Counted from the first letter of the stretch, positions 1 to 8,461 are shown. The stretch is DNA of 49,632 nucleotides from Acidobacteriota bacterium (GCA_003223875.1 QHWY01000093.1:1-49632), one strand, 5' to 3'. Numbers and translations are program-made. The notes: a model not told the origin generated them from the sequence alone.

Positions 1-23
1 GTAGTCGCGGTTTACGGCCACCG

Positions 24-1253
24 CTACACTTTGCCGGCGTGCGCACTTTGGGCGGTGGCGACTTGCTCTGAAAAACGAGAAGAGGCGGCGAGTGTCAAAG
101 ACCCGAAGGCGACGACTGCCAGAAAACTGGCGGCGTAGAATGCATATCGATATCCGCCAAACGCATCGTAAACCCATGCGCCGATCATCGGGCCGATAAT
201 CCCTGCGGCGCCCCACGCGGTGAACAGAAGGCCATAGTTTGTGCCGAGATTGCGGGTGCCGTACATATCAGCGGTGGTCGAGGCGAAAACCGAGAGCTGG
301 GTTCCGTAGCACCAATAGACGGCGACAACAAGGATGTAAAGCAGCAGCGTCTGTTCACGAAACAGAAATAACGCGGGCATGGCGATCGCGGATCCCAAGA
401 TCATGATGCGGAGGGTCGTCAGCCGGCCGAGGGTATCGGACAACCATCCGGAGAGAATTCGTCCTCCAGCGTTGCCGGCGGCGCCCACCGTGATGGCAAA
501 TGTTGCCGCCGCGGCCGTCATACCGGCGGATCGCGCGAAGGGGACCAGTTGGCTGATCGTCATCAAGCCAGCCGTTGTGCCGAGACAATAGGCCACCCAC
601 ATCTCGTAAAATCGCCGCGTCCGCAACATCTCCAGCGGGCTATAGTCGGGCGAAGCCCCCGAGCCTGTGGCTTTCGGCGTCCATCCTGCGGGACGATAGC
701 CTTGAGGTGGATTGACCATTAGCCACGTGCCGAGCATGCCCAACACGAAAAACGTGGCGCCGAGAAGCTGGAATGTCGGCCGCCAACCCATCGAATCAAT
801 CCACCGTGTCGCCATCGGACCGATAATCGCGGAGCTCGCGCCGTAACCGCCTACCATCAGCCCGACAACGAGGCCGCGTTTGTCCGGAAACCACTTCGAT
901 GCGACGGGAATCGGTGTGGCATAACCGAATCCGTTGCCCGCACCGACGATCAGACCAAACACGACGTACAAAAAGAGCAGCGATGTCGTCATGCTGGCCA
1001 GAAAGAATCCCAGCGAGACCAGGAGCGCCCCGGCCAGTGCACATGGACGGGGACCAAGCTTGTCTTGAATGCGTCCGGCTAAAATGAATGTCAACGCGAA
1101 CGTCACGATGGCGATCGTGAACACCCAAGAGGTTTGCGCTCGGGTCCAACCAAACTCTTTTTCCAGCGGTAGCACGAACACGCTCCAGGCATACAACGAC
1201 CCGAGCGCCAGATTCATAGACATCCCGCCAATGACGACACGCCAGCGATTCAT
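24..1253 (-). CDS. MFS transporter, OFA (oxalate/formate antiporter) type
   Basis: A 409-residue inner-membrane carrier of the major facilitator superfamily, probably exchanging or importing a small carboxylate. The N-terminus (WRVVIGGMSMNLALGSLYAW) and the following FGWTRAQTSWVF stretch are typical of the OFA family. About twelve hydrophobic segments can be traced, with a central hydrophilic loop near residues 185-210. The start is supported by an AAAGGA ribosome-binding site just upstream on the minus strand. It is the only gene seen here pointing towards the left edge, so an operon partner may lie outside the window. Family assignment is good; the substrate is not known. A carboxylate linked to the catabolic island 3 kb away is possible but unsupported. 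Confidence 0.88.
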   Translation of the reverse strand: MNRWRVVIGGMSMNLALGSLYAWSVFVLPLEKEFGWTRAQTSWVFTIAIVTFALTFILAGRIQDKLGPRPCALAGALLVSLGFFLASMTTSLLFLYVVFGLIVGAGNGFGYATPIPVASKWFPDKRGLVVGLMVGGYGASSAIIGPMATRWIDSMGWRPTFQLLGATFFVLGMLGTWLMVNPPQGYRPAGWTPKATGSGASPDYSPLEMLRTRRFYEMWVAYCLGTTAGLMTISQLVPFARSAGMTAAAATFAITVGAAGNAGGRILSGWLSDTLGRLTTLRIMILGSAIAMPALFLFREQTLLLYILVVAVYWCYGTQLSVFASTTADMYGTRNLGTNYGLLFTAWGAAGIIGPMIGAWVYDAFGGYRYAFYAASFLAVVAFGSLTLAASSRFSEQVATAQSAHAGKV

Positions 1254-1769
1254 AATTTGTCCTTTCGGAGGCGGCCATTATATACAAAACACAAAAGGAA
1301 AACGGGGTTGACGAAGCCACGATTCTGAGATTTCCAGTTTCGTCACACGTTTGGATAACTCGCGGATCTGGCTGAATACTCTTTGTATGAGTTCCGATCC
1401 GGCATCAGCTTCGAGTACTTGCAGTACCGGACTGCAGGAACATGCCTCGTGCGGATAGACGGCAGAGTGATTGACGCCTCGCGGTGCTCAAGTATTTGAA
1501 AAATCGATGTTTGAAATCATTGCAGAGCCGAAAACCGAATGGTGGATTCACATTGTCAATGGCAAGCTCATCCCGAAGGTATGGGAGTTTCTTCTCGCTT
1601 CTTAATGCCCGTCGTGTCAAACTGGAGAGGACCACCCTTTATCAATCCTCATGCGAGCGAGTGATCCGAAGGTGGCCTGAAAGAATTCGGTCTGTCGTCA
1701 CCCTGGATTACCAACTGCTGCATGGAATCTTCTGGCATTTTCGATCGAATTCATGAAGCAAAGGAGAAC
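1254..1769. other. Gap with weak protein-like stretches, no clear gene
   Basis: No convincing gene was found between the transporter and the RRM gene. Two short plus-strand stretches look protein-like. One, about 1360-1500, is open in one frame without an ATG and contains FEYLQYRTAGTCLVRIDGR before its stop. The other is a 32-codon ATG frame at 1507-1605 rich in Trp and Ile (EWWIHIVNGKLIPKVWEFLL). They could be a small gene, or remains of one broken by a frameshift. The promoter of the RRM gene must also lie here, but no good -35/-10 pair was seen. Confidence 0.35.
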
Positions 1770-2099
1770 ATGGGCAATAAACTTTACGTTGGAAACCTTC
1801 CCTTTTCCGCCAACGACGATAGCCTGAGAGAGATGTTTCAACAGGCTGGACAAGTGGAATCGGCGCGCATCATTACGGATCGGGATACCGGCCGCAGTAA
1901 AGGTTTCGGTTTCGTCGAAATGTCAAGCGACGAGGAAGCGGCGAACGCGATTACGAAATTCAATGGCGTGGAACTTGAAGGCCGCGCTCTTACGGTCAAT
2001 GAAGCTCGTCCGGTCGTGCGGCGTGATGGTGGTGCCAGGGGTGGCGGTTCCGGCGGTCGCGATCGCGGCAAGTATGGGGGTGGCCGGAACCGGTGGTAG
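1770..2099 (+). CDS. RRM-type RNA-binding protein
   Basis: A 109-residue single-RRM protein of the glycine-rich type found in many bacteria, expected to bind single-stranded RNA in the cytoplasm. RNP2 is LYVGNL (residues 5-10) and RNP1 is RSKGFGFVEM (42-51), with aromatic positions intact. The tail from residue 87 is Gly/Arg-rich. The ATG at 1770 is chosen because AAGGAG sits 3 bases before it; the frame stays open upstream to 1722 but without such a site. Bacterial relatives are often induced by cold, but nothing in this sequence shows that. Two small genes follow closely on the same strand and may be co-transcribed. Confidence 0.92.
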   Translation: MGNKLYVGNLPFSANDDSLREMFQQAGQVESARIITDRDTGRSKGFGFVEMSSDEEAANAITKFNGVELEGRALTVNEARPVVRRDGGARGGGSGGRDRGKYGGGRNRW

Positions 2100-2132
2100 G
2101 GCACACCGTTTATCGATTAAGAAAGGAACTGC

Positions 2133-2360
2133 ATGGCTAAGAATGCAAGGCCCACGGCGCACAAGCGCGCGCGCGAAAAAGCTCAGCAGGAACGGCAGAA
2201 GGAAAAAGCGCAGCGTCGTGCTGAAGCTCGCGAGCGGAGAGCAAGCGCGCCCCGACAGACGGCGGATGAAGATCCCGATCTCGCCGGCATGCGTCCGGGC
2301 CCTCAGCCTCCTCCGGACTGGCTGGAGATTGACTCCCCCTCGTCAAAAGACGAGCATTAA
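2133..2360 (+). CDS. Small highly charged protein, unknown
   Basis: A 75-residue protein whose first half is dominated by Lys, Arg, Glu, Gln and Ala (AHKRAREKAQQERQKEKAQR) and is probably helical or coiled-coil. The second half is acidic and proline-rich. The start is supported by GAAAGGA five bases upstream. It lies 33 bp after the RRM gene, and its stop overlaps the next start in TAATG, so the three genes look like one unit. The basic part could contact nucleic acid, which would fit an RRM neighbour, but no family is recognised. Confidence 0.7.
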   Translation: MAKNARPTAHKRAREKAQQERQKEKAQRRAEARERRASAPRQTADEDPDLAGMRPGPQPPPDWLEIDSPSSKDEH

Positions 2361-2581
2361 TGCATTTATCCGGACATCCGCGCGCCGCCAATAAGCGATG
2401 GTACCTCGGGGTACTCTGCCGCGGGTGCAACACCCCGATCCTTTTCGCCCGCGACTTCAGCGATGGCCGAAGCAAACTAGCCGCCGCTGCCAAGCTCGTG
2501 TTGACCTGTTCGGAGCCAAATTGCGGTCACCGGGCAGACTATACCGACGCGAAGATCTCTCGATTTCAGAAAATTACCTGA
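2360..2581 (+). CDS. Small zinc-ribbon-like protein
   Basis: A 73-residue protein with two cysteine pairs: CxxC at residues 20-23 (CRGC) and Cys50/Cys55 (CSEPNC), spaced as in a zinc ribbon. Its ATG overlaps the preceding stop (TAATG), which implies translational coupling. Similar short zinc-ribbon proteins occur as stand-alone genes of unknown role. Together with the RRM and the basic peptide upstream it forms a compact set of putative nucleic-acid or protein-binding small proteins. No catalytic domain is present. Confidence 0.72.
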   Translation: MHLSGHPRAANKRWYLGVLCRGCNTPILFARDFSDGRSKLAAAAKLVLTCSEPNCGHRADYTDAKISRFQKIT

Positions 2582-2682
2582 CGCATTTGCCGGGCCGGAG
2601 GGCAAGACAAAATGCCGCCGGCCGGGGCTGCGGCTAGGGCAAGCAATTCGGAAAGGCCCAGCACGCTGCGACCCGCCCATTG

Positions 2683-3558
2683 TCAGAACGGTAAACGAAC
2701 CGAGAAGATGACATTGCTTTGAATTGTATGGAATTGGGATGCTGGGATTTGAACACCAGCACCCAATGTCAGACCGAGGCGGCTTGTGAGGGATAATCGT
2801 CCGATAACTAGTCCGGGCGTGATCAGGATCTGCTTTTTACCTCCGTTTGGGCCATCTTCGAAAAAATTTGCATTCACTTCCATTTCGGGCCATACCCGAG
2901 TGAGTAACTGATACTGGAGGGTATTGTTCCAGCTATACGTTCGGCCGATCGCCGCCTCATTTCCGGCCGGCAGGGCCAGACCGAACGTGCCTTGCACATC
3001 AAATTGTTTAATCCCTTTGCCGTATGCAATGGTGGGTGTAAAGACAGCGTTCGGTGTGCCGTTGCCATCCTGTGCGGTTGGAAGGATTACGTCGAAAAAA
3101 GCTGTAACGATATAGTTCCCACTCGATTCGTTCGCCGAAATCAGACGATATTTAGTGAGGATGCGGAAATCGCCAAGCCCATCTTTCACGTTCGGAGTGC
3201 GGTGGATGATATATGGCGGGACCGCCAGAATGAGTTCCACTTTCTCCGCCGGGATCAGCTCTAGACCTTTGCTATTACCGATATTGACGGTGTAATTTGC
3301 TCCAGGTTTCGGTTGTTGCCACAAAATGTCGTACCGAAATTCTTGCTCGAGGCGCGGCGTCGTCGTTGCCAGTGGTGTAATCCAATGAGGTTGCTCCTGC
3401 TTTGTCTTATCGGAACGCTCGAACCACTTAGTCCAAAATCCGTTAGGAGAAGGATCAGCACTGCTAGTTGCCTGCCCAAAAAGCCGTGACGGTACGAGAA
3501 GGATGATTATGGCGAGCAAGGTCAAGAGACGATTTTGAGCCACGCGTTCCTTCATCAT
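2683..3558 (-). CDS. Outer-membrane beta-barrel protein, putative transporter
   Basis: A 291-residue exported protein. Residues 1-29 form a signal peptide (hydrophobic LLTLLAIIILLVPSRLFG then AxA-like GQA). The rest alternates polar and hydrophobic residues as in beta strands, and the protein ends in Phe (SVRLPF), the usual signal for outer-membrane barrel insertion. Overall it resembles the 'MetA-pathway of phenol degradation'/transporter barrel family, but that is a weak match made by eye. It is convergent with the small zinc-ribbon gene and alone on its strand, with AT-rich sequence upstream at about 3590. Substrate unknown. Confidence 0.72.
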   Translation of the reverse strand: MMKERVAQNRLLTLLAIIILLVPSRLFGQATSSADPSPNGFWTKWFERSDKTKQEQPHWITPLATTTPRLEQEFRYDILWQQPKPGANYTVNIGNSKGLELIPAEKVELILAVPPYIIHRTPNVKDGLGDFRILTKYRLISANESSGNYIVTAFFDVILPTAQDGNGTPNAVFTPTIAYGKGIKQFDVQGTFGLALPAGNEAAIGRTYSWNNTLQYQLLTRVWPEMEVNANFFEDGPNGGKKQILITPGLVIGRLSLTSRLGLTLGAGVQIPASQFHTIQSNVIFSVRLPF

Positions 3559-4066
3559 CGCATTTCTTCCGGCAGCTGGATATCGCGGAATTTTCTATAT
3601 AGCCGGTCGTAATGCCTTCGTATTGCTTCAATTTGGGCGAATGGATTTGTACTCATTTGCCCTCAAAATTGTCGACGCTCATTGAAAACGGTAGTACGGC
3701 GCTCATTGATGGCAAAATCTAAAGTTGTCGTTGCCGACAACAGCGCATTTTTCAGTATCAACTATGGCGGTGGAATCAAAGCCACGAGGCTCTGGGGTCG
3801 CATGGGTGAAAAGCATGATGGCTGCCGTCCAATTCATGGCTCAAGACCTCCTTAATCTTAGCGTAGTCAACCCGCACAGCGGAGTTGTCACAGGATTGTC
3901 TCTTGTCAGAAGAATCCCGCTTATTCCTGTTCTGCTCTTCTGATATTTTCGAATGAAAGCCGTGAATTACGACGTTACTGCACCCGGCGCGCCTGTATAT
4001 ATTCGGCCTTGACGCCGTCGCCGGTGCGCTCATTATTTTCAAACTGAGTCACGACTAGGGTTAACA
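3559..4066. other. Non-coding gap, nothing recognised
   Basis: About 500 bp between two divergent genes. Short open frames exist on both strands, but none has a family signature, a ribosome-binding site or protein-like composition. The AT-rich stretch at 3585-3605 probably holds the promoter of the outer-membrane protein gene. No hairpin with a T-run was noticed. Confidence 0.5.
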
Positions 4067-4639
4067 TTGCAAGTCCATATGGGAGTTGTTTCTCTCGGTA
4101 TATTGGTGATCACTTGGCAGTTTCAATCGGCCGTTCTTCCGGCCGGCACAGGTCTGGACGCGAAACTCGAGTCATCGGTAAAGACCGGTAGTTCCGAGGT
4201 TGGTGACGACGTCACAGCTGTTGTGGCCAATCCGATCCTTGCGGCCGGCAGAGTCGCTGTGCCTCGCGGCACGCGCCTCAAAGGTCGGGTCGAAACCGTA
4301 CAGCCCGCAACACGCGCTGCCGAAGGCCGCGTCCGCCTTGTGTTCCGTGAAATCGAACTTCCCGATGGCCGCCGCGTTCCCACGTGGATTACCAACTCTT
4401 TTGGAGCGTCGCCGCGAAAACGCACGCTGCGTTACGTGTTGTACATGGGAGCAGGCGGTGCGGCCGTCGGCTTGATCGGCGGGAAAACAGCGCGCGTGGC
4501 AGGCATACTCGGTGGAACCCTTATAGGATTTGTGATGGCCGGGAGCGGCGAAGATTCAAACCTGCCCAACCTCACGCTGCGGTCCGGCCAGACGATTCAT
4601 CTGCAACTCGGCGAGGAGTTGGCGATCCCCAGCCAATAA
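4067..4639 (+). CDS. Exported protein with glycine-zipper segment, unknown
   Basis: A 190-residue hypothetical protein. The N-terminus is a signal or anchor sequence (VSLGILVITWQFQSAVLPAG). The middle (VGDDVTAVV, VPRGTRLKGRVE) resembles the SH3-like or TrbI-like 'variable tip' folds of exported acidobacterial proteins. Residues 125-165 are glycine-rich and hydrophobic (MGAGGAAVGLIGGKTARVAG), like a glycine zipper. A TTG start at 4067 is preferred because AGGG lies six bases upstream; an in-frame ATG at 4079 is the alternative. It stands convergent to the GlcG-like gene with 3 bp between stops. Function unknown. Confidence 0.68.
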   Translation: MQVHMGVVSLGILVITWQFQSAVLPAGTGLDAKLESSVKTGSSEVGDDVTAVVANPILAAGRVAVPRGTRLKGRVETVQPATRAAEGRVRLVFREIELPDGRRVPTWITNSFGASPRKRTLRYVLYMGAGGAAVGLIGGKTARVAGILGGTLIGFVMAGSGEDSNLPNLTLRSGQTIHLQLGEELAIPSQ

Positions 4640-4642
4640 CCA

Positions 4643-5050
4643 TCAGCCCTGAAAAACGTTCACAGCGGCCTGCGCGACCTGTTCGTCTTGCGAGGACATG
4701 ACGCCGCTCACCCCCACGGCCCCGATCACTTTAGCGTCGGCCACCACCGGTAGTCCGCCTTGAAGTGGAGTAATGCCTTCCAACGCCAGAAACACTTGAC
4801 GGCCGCCGGCAACGAGGTCTTCTAGCGCTTTCGTCGACCGTTTGAAATTCAGCGCAGTTCTCGCCTTGCCGATGGCGATGTTTACGCTTCCGAGTTGCGT
4901 GTCGTCGATTTTTTCAAAGAGGATCAGATTCGCGCCCGCATCCACGATTGCGATTGCGACGTTCCAATTGTTTTTGCGCGCCTCCGCTTCAGCGGCAGCC
5001 ATTGCTTTTTTTGCATCTTCGAGCGTTATGTATTTTGTCGTGCCGGGCAT
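4643..5050 (-). CDS. GlcG/HbpS (DUF336) family protein
   Basis: A 135-residue cytoplasmic protein of the GlcG/HbpS family, with the typical ITLEDAKKAMAAAEAEARKN helix at the N-terminus and the GGLPVV...IGAVGVSG core near the C-terminus. Members bind haem or corrinoid, or accompany catabolic operons without a proven reaction. The start at 5050 is chosen from AAGGAGAAC upstream; the frame stays open to 5167 but that would overlap the divergent gene. It is divergent from the ring-cleavage dioxygenase gene across about 54 bp, so both probably share a control region. It may be an accessory of the catabolic island. Confidence 0.85.
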   Translation of the reverse strand: MPGTTKYITLEDAKKAMAAAEAEARKNNWNVAIAIVDAGANLILFEKIDDTQLGSVNIAIGKARTALNFKRSTKALEDLVAGGRQVFLALEGITPLQGGLPVVADAKVIGAVGVSGVMSSQDEQVAQAAVNVFQG

Positions 5051-5104
5051 AGTGTTCTCCTTCCCGAGTTGCAGAGTAGATGACCCATATGGTACAGCGA
5101 TTGT

Positions 5105-6010
5105 ATGGCTATGGAAATCCAACACATTCGGCATATCGGACTTTTCGCGCCGCATCCAGAAGAACACGCGCGTTTTTATACCGACGTGTGGGGTTTGGAA
5201 CGAGTGGCCACAACTGCGGATGCCGTGTTCCTTCGGGGATCGTCAAGCGAACATTTCATTTTGAGCTTGCACCGGCGCGACAAGCGCGGCCTACACCATA
5301 TTGCCTACGCAATGCCGACGGATGACGCGGTCCGGCGCGCGGCAGTGGTGCTCCAATCGGCCGGTGTACGCGTGATCGAGGAACCACACTCGTTGGATGA
5401 AGACGGCGGCGGATATGGTGTGCGGTTCGTCGATCCGGAGGGACGATGCATCGAGCTCTCATCCGGTGTCGTCCCCCATTCTGAGGGTAAGCACTCCACA
5501 GTTGTGGAGCCTCGTTCGATCTGCCACATTGTGGTGAACACACCGGACATCCGACGCATGACGAAGTTTTACACAGACGTATTGGGTTTCCGGATCTCCG
5601 ACTGGAGCGGAGAACAGATGGCATTCCTCCGGACCGATTCCAAACACCACAATATCGCGTTTAACGTGGCGCCGCATGCTTCGGTGAACCACATTGCATA
5701 TCTCGTGTCGGGCATTGACGAACTAATGCGAGGAATCTCGAATCTCCGAAGCCATGGCATCGAGGCGGCGTGGGGTCCGGGAAGGCACGGGCCGGGCAAC
5801 AATATCTTCTGTTACTTTCAAGATCCGTTCGGGTATGTGGCCGAGTACACGTGTGACATCGACTACATTCGAGACGAATCCAAACACCAGGTCAGGGTGT
5901 GGCCGCGCAGCCCTCAGTCTATGGACCATTGGGGTGTCGCAGCGCCGCCGTCCGCAGAATTGCGGCAAGCCATGACCGGGGAACCGGATCGGGGTTGGGT
6001 GGATGCATGA
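5105..6010 (+). CDS. Extradiol ring-cleavage dioxygenase (VOC family)
   Basis: A 301-residue two-domain vicinal-oxygen-chelate protein. The N-terminal module spans residues 5-120 and the C-terminal catalytic module 138-260. The Fe(II) ligands expected for type I extradiol dioxygenases are present as His141, His196 and Glu247. The second-sphere residues His181, His228 and Tyr237 keep the spacing seen in biphenyl-2,3-diol dioxygenase, so the enzyme should be active on a catechol-like substrate. The signature GRHGPGNN precedes the Tyr. No strong ribosome-binding site is seen at the ATG of 5105; an in-frame ATG at 5111 is an alternative. It opens the plus-strand catabolic run but is separated from the cupin gene by a repeat element. 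Confidence 0.88.
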   Translation: MAMEIQHIRHIGLFAPHPEEHARFYTDVWGLERVATTADAVFLRGSSSEHFILSLHRRDKRGLHHIAYAMPTDDAVRRAAVVLQSAGVRVIEEPHSLDEDGGGYGVRFVDPEGRCIELSSGVVPHSEGKHSTVVEPRSICHIVVNTPDIRRMTKFYTDVLGFRISDWSGEQMAFLRTDSKHHNIAFNVAPHASVNHIAYLVSGIDELMRGISNLRSHGIEAAWGPGRHGPGNNIFCYFQDPFGYVAEYTCDIDYIRDESKHQVRVWPRSPQSMDHWGVAAPPSAELRQAMTGEPDRGWVDA

Positions 6011-6024
6011 GCAGCGCAAAGATA

Positions 6025-6192
6025 TTCCCCTCCTCGCAGGGGTGGTGCGACAGCGCCGGGGTGGTTAGTCGGCGCAGGGTTTCTGCCGGTCTTCCATTGG
6101 GGCTTCGCCCTGTCGGGCTCGCGCTTCGCGCCGCCCCGTCTGCGCCTCCGCTTCGCTCGGCGTATCCACCCCTCCCTCTGTGAGGAGGGGAA
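6025..6192. repeat. Palindromic GC-rich intergenic repeat (about 168 bp)
   Basis: The ends are inverted copies: TTCCCCTCCTCGCAG at 6025 and CTGTGAGGAGGGGAA finishing at 6192, one mismatch in 15. The interior is very GC-rich. The element has no coding logic; on the minus strand it reads in several open frames with low-complexity Pro/Gly/Arg/Ser composition, as is usual for such dispersed palindromes. It separates the dioxygenase from the cupin gene, and its right end (GAGGAGGGG) appears to act as the cupin ribosome-binding site, ending nine bases before the ATG. Confidence 0.75.
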
Positions 6193-6199
6193 TAAAGGC

Positions 6200-6697
6200 A
6201 TGGGAGTTCCAAACATCGATGAAATCGACAAATTCGTTGCGCGGCAGAAGGACCGCGAAACCGATTGGGGCGTGCTTGATTTCCAATCGAAGGTGAATCC
6301 GAAGTACCGACGCGCGCAAATGCGATATGTCGGCGGCGGCGGAACCGGCCAGCATGACGATCCGAACATCATCAAAGCCGGACACTTCACGCTCAGCACG
6401 ATGATTCTTCCTCCCGGCCACGAAGGGCCGCTCCACTTACATTCCGATGTCGAAGAACTCTTCTTCGTGCTGGAAGGAAAACTCACGTGTATATGGTCTG
6501 ATGGCCGTCGTGTAATCGAGCGGTCGCTCGGGCCCCGCGATCTGATCTGGATTCCGGCCGGTATCTGGCGCGGTGTGCGCAACGATGGGGACGCGGATGC
6601 CGTCTTTCTGACGATGCTCGGCGCTCAAAAGCCGGAGTTGCCTTCCTATCCCGAAGGAAGTCCGCTGACCGAAGCACGAAAAGTGAAAAGCCTTTAA
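6200..6697 (+). CDS. Cupin-domain protein
   Basis: A 165-residue single-domain cupin. Motif 1 is intact: His79, His81 and Glu86 in PLHLHSDVEELFFVLEG. Motif 2 (LIWIPAGIWRGVRN, residues 115-128) keeps the Pro-x-Gly turn but has Arg124 where the fourth metal ligand, His, is expected. The metal site is therefore three-residue, or the protein is a non-catalytic binding cupin. The ribosome-binding site is supplied by the end of the repeat upstream. It lies 7 bp before the SDR gene. Cupins in such clusters act as dioxygenases, isomerases or ligand sensors; which one applies cannot be decided. Confidence 0.85.
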   Translation: MGVPNIDEIDKFVARQKDRETDWGVLDFQSKVNPKYRRAQMRYVGGGGTGQHDDPNIIKAGHFTLSTMILPPGHEGPLHLHSDVEELFFVLEGKLTCIWSDGRRVIERSLGPRDLIWIPAGIWRGVRNDGDADAVFLTMLGAQKPELPSYPEGSPLTEARKVKSL

Positions 6698-6704
6698 CCA
6701 GGCA

Positions 6705-7460
6705 ATGAAGAGGCATCAAGACAGGGTCATCATCATCACCGGCGCCGGTCGTGGATTGGGACGGGCCTATGCGCAGCGCCTGTCGGCTGAAGGTGCTCGC
6801 ATCGCCGTGGCGGAAATAGATCGAGCTGCGGGCCGCGCGGCCGTTGAGGAGCTTCGGAAGACGGGCACCGATGCCGTGTTTATCGAGACGGATGTCGCTT
6901 CAAGAGAAGGAACTAACAAAATGGCCGCAGCCGTTCTGGAAAAATGGGGACAAATCGACGGGTTGGTGGCTAACGCCGCTCTGGCCAACTCGGTCGGCGG
7001 CGCAGCGTACGATGAAATATCGGTCGAGGAATGGGATCGCATCATGCAAGTCAACGTCCGGGGAACGTGGCTGACATGCTGCGCGGTCGCCCCGCATATG
7101 CAGAAGCGTAAGAAAGGAAGCATTGTGACGATCAGCTCCGATACGGCGATGTGGGGAAGCCCTCGGCTGCTTCACTATGTGGCGTCCAAAGGAGCTGTGG
7201 AGGCTTTCACACGCGCGATGGCCCGTGAGCTTGGCCCGGATGGCGTTCGGATCAATTGTGCTGCTCCCGGCCTATTAAATAATGATGCGACGTCGGGAGT
7301 TCCCCAGGCCAAGCGCGACTGGAACATTCAGAATCGCGCAATCCAGAGGGAAGGCACGGTCGAGGACATCGTCGGGCTTGTTTCCTTCCTCCTCTCGGAT
7401 GAAGCATCCTTTATTACTGGACAACTAATCGTTGCCGACGGAGGTCTGGTTTTTCATTGA
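6705..7460 (+). CDS. Short-chain dehydrogenase/reductase (SDR)
   Basis: A 251-residue classical SDR, likely NAD(P)-dependent oxidation of an alcohol or dihydrodiol. Visible motifs are TGAGRGLG (residues 12-19, cofactor binding), NAAL (90-93), Ser144/145, and YVASK with Tyr158 and Lys162. Acidic residues at the end of strand 2 (Glu37, Asp39) suggest a preference for NAD over NADP. In its setting, downstream of an extradiol enzyme and upstream of a Rieske oxygenase, a cis-dihydrodiol dehydrogenase role is attractive, because that step links the two. It overlaps the next start (TTGA), implying coupled translation. Confidence 0.9.
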   Translation: MKRHQDRVIIITGAGRGLGRAYAQRLSAEGARIAVAEIDRAAGRAAVEELRKTGTDAVFIETDVASREGTNKMAAAVLEKWGQIDGLVANAALANSVGGAAYDEISVEEWDRIMQVNVRGTWLTCCAVAPHMQKRKKGSIVTISSDTAMWGSPRLLHYVASKGAVEAFTRAMARELGPDGVRINCAAPGLLNNDATSGVPQAKRDWNIQNRAIQREGTVEDIVGLVSFLLSDEASFITGQLIVADGGLVFH

Positions 7461-8461
7461 GCGCGCAAATGGACTTCGAGCCGCAGCTTAAGCTCGGCCT
7501 TCAGAACATGTGGTATCCGATCTGCCAGTCGGCCGGCGTGAAGGAGAAACCTCGCGGGTTCCACCGGCTTGGACAAGACGTTGTCGTGTGGCGCGACTCC
7601 GTTGGGAAAATTCATATCCATGAGGATCGCTGCCTGCACCGTGGAGCGAAGCTGAGCGTGGGCGAGGTCGTGAACGGCTCGCTGCGCTGCGCTTATCACG
7701 GCTGGTGCTACGACACGTCGGGCCAGTGCGTGACCATTCCAACCAGCAAGACTGCTCAGACAAAACTCGCGCCACGATTACGGCTTCGATCGTACGAGTC
7801 GCAGGAGCGTGCGGACCTGGTATGGGGATACTTTTCGGAAAACGCGGATGAACCCGCGCCACCGCTGATCATTCCGGAGGAGCTCGAGGATCCGGCGTAC
7901 AGCGGCTTCATCTGCGAAGCGGTATGGAAAGCGAACTGGATTTTGGTCCTCGAGAATCTTGCCGATCCGATGCATGGTCCGTTCCTGCACGGTCAATCCC
8001 TAACGCTTGGGCGAGGAGCTCTCGAAGACGACATGCGCGTCAGACGGAATGACGCAGGCTTTATCGTCGAGCGCGAAGGCCAGCGCGGCGTGAACTTCGA
8101 CTGGTCGGAATTCTATTGCGACGATTCGCTGTGGGTACGCCTCGATATTCCTCTCCCGTTCGGTCCAAAAGGGATTCTGCGAATCCTGTGCTTCGCGACG
8201 CCGATGACGGAGGACAGCACGCTTGTTTATTTCCTCCGGTACCGGAAACTCAGCGGGTGGAAACGCGCGTATTGGCGCTTCCTCTATAAGACGTTTTGGG
8301 AAAAGCAGCACTTCAAGGTCATCGAACAGGATCGTGTGATTCTGGAATCCCTGCGCGGCGCCCAATCGCGAATGGCCGAGCACCTCGCTAATTCCGATCG
8401 TGGAGTGACCGAACTCCGCAAACTCTTGCGGGAGAAAATCGCGTGCCGGACTGCGCAATAA
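7457..8461 (+). CDS. Rieske non-haem iron oxygenase, alpha-type subunit
   Basis: A 334-residue ring-hydroxylating or O-demethylating oxygenase. The Rieske [2Fe-2S] ligands are Cys59-x-His61 and Cys78-x-x-His81. The mononuclear iron motif is DPMHGPFLH, with Asp170, His173 and His178, and a late Asp in EQDRVILE is the probable third ligand. Its length fits the single-subunit (vanillate demethylase or carnitine-oxygenase) group more than the longer dioxygenase alpha subunits, and no beta subunit is present. No ferredoxin or reductase gene is nearby, so electrons must come from elsewhere. The TTG at 7457 overlaps the SDR stop; ATG at 7469 is the alternative start. Confidence 0.9.
   Translation: MSAQMDFEPQLKLGLQNMWYPICQSAGVKEKPRGFHRLGQDVVVWRDSVGKIHIHEDRCLHRGAKLSVGEVVNGSLRCAYHGWCYDTSGQCVTIPTSKTAQTKLAPRLRLRSYESQERADLVWGYFSENADEPAPPLIIPEELEDPAYSGFICEAVWKANWILVLENLADPMHGPFLHGQSLTLGRGALEDDMRVRRNDAGFIVEREGQRGVNFDWSEFYCDDSLWVRLDIPLPFGPKGILRILCFATPMTEDSTLVYFLRYRKLSGWKRAYWRFLYKTFWEKQHFKVIEQDRVILESLRGAQSRMAEHLANSDRGVTELRKLLREKIACRTAQ

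Noticed and set aside
1405..1635. Minus-strand frame of 76 codons
   Set aside because: No family signal and no ribosome-binding site, and it overlaps the opposite-strand stretches noted at 1360-1605.
3725..4042. Small frames on both strands in the gap before 4067
   Set aside because: Mutually overlapping, no motif, ordinary chance length.
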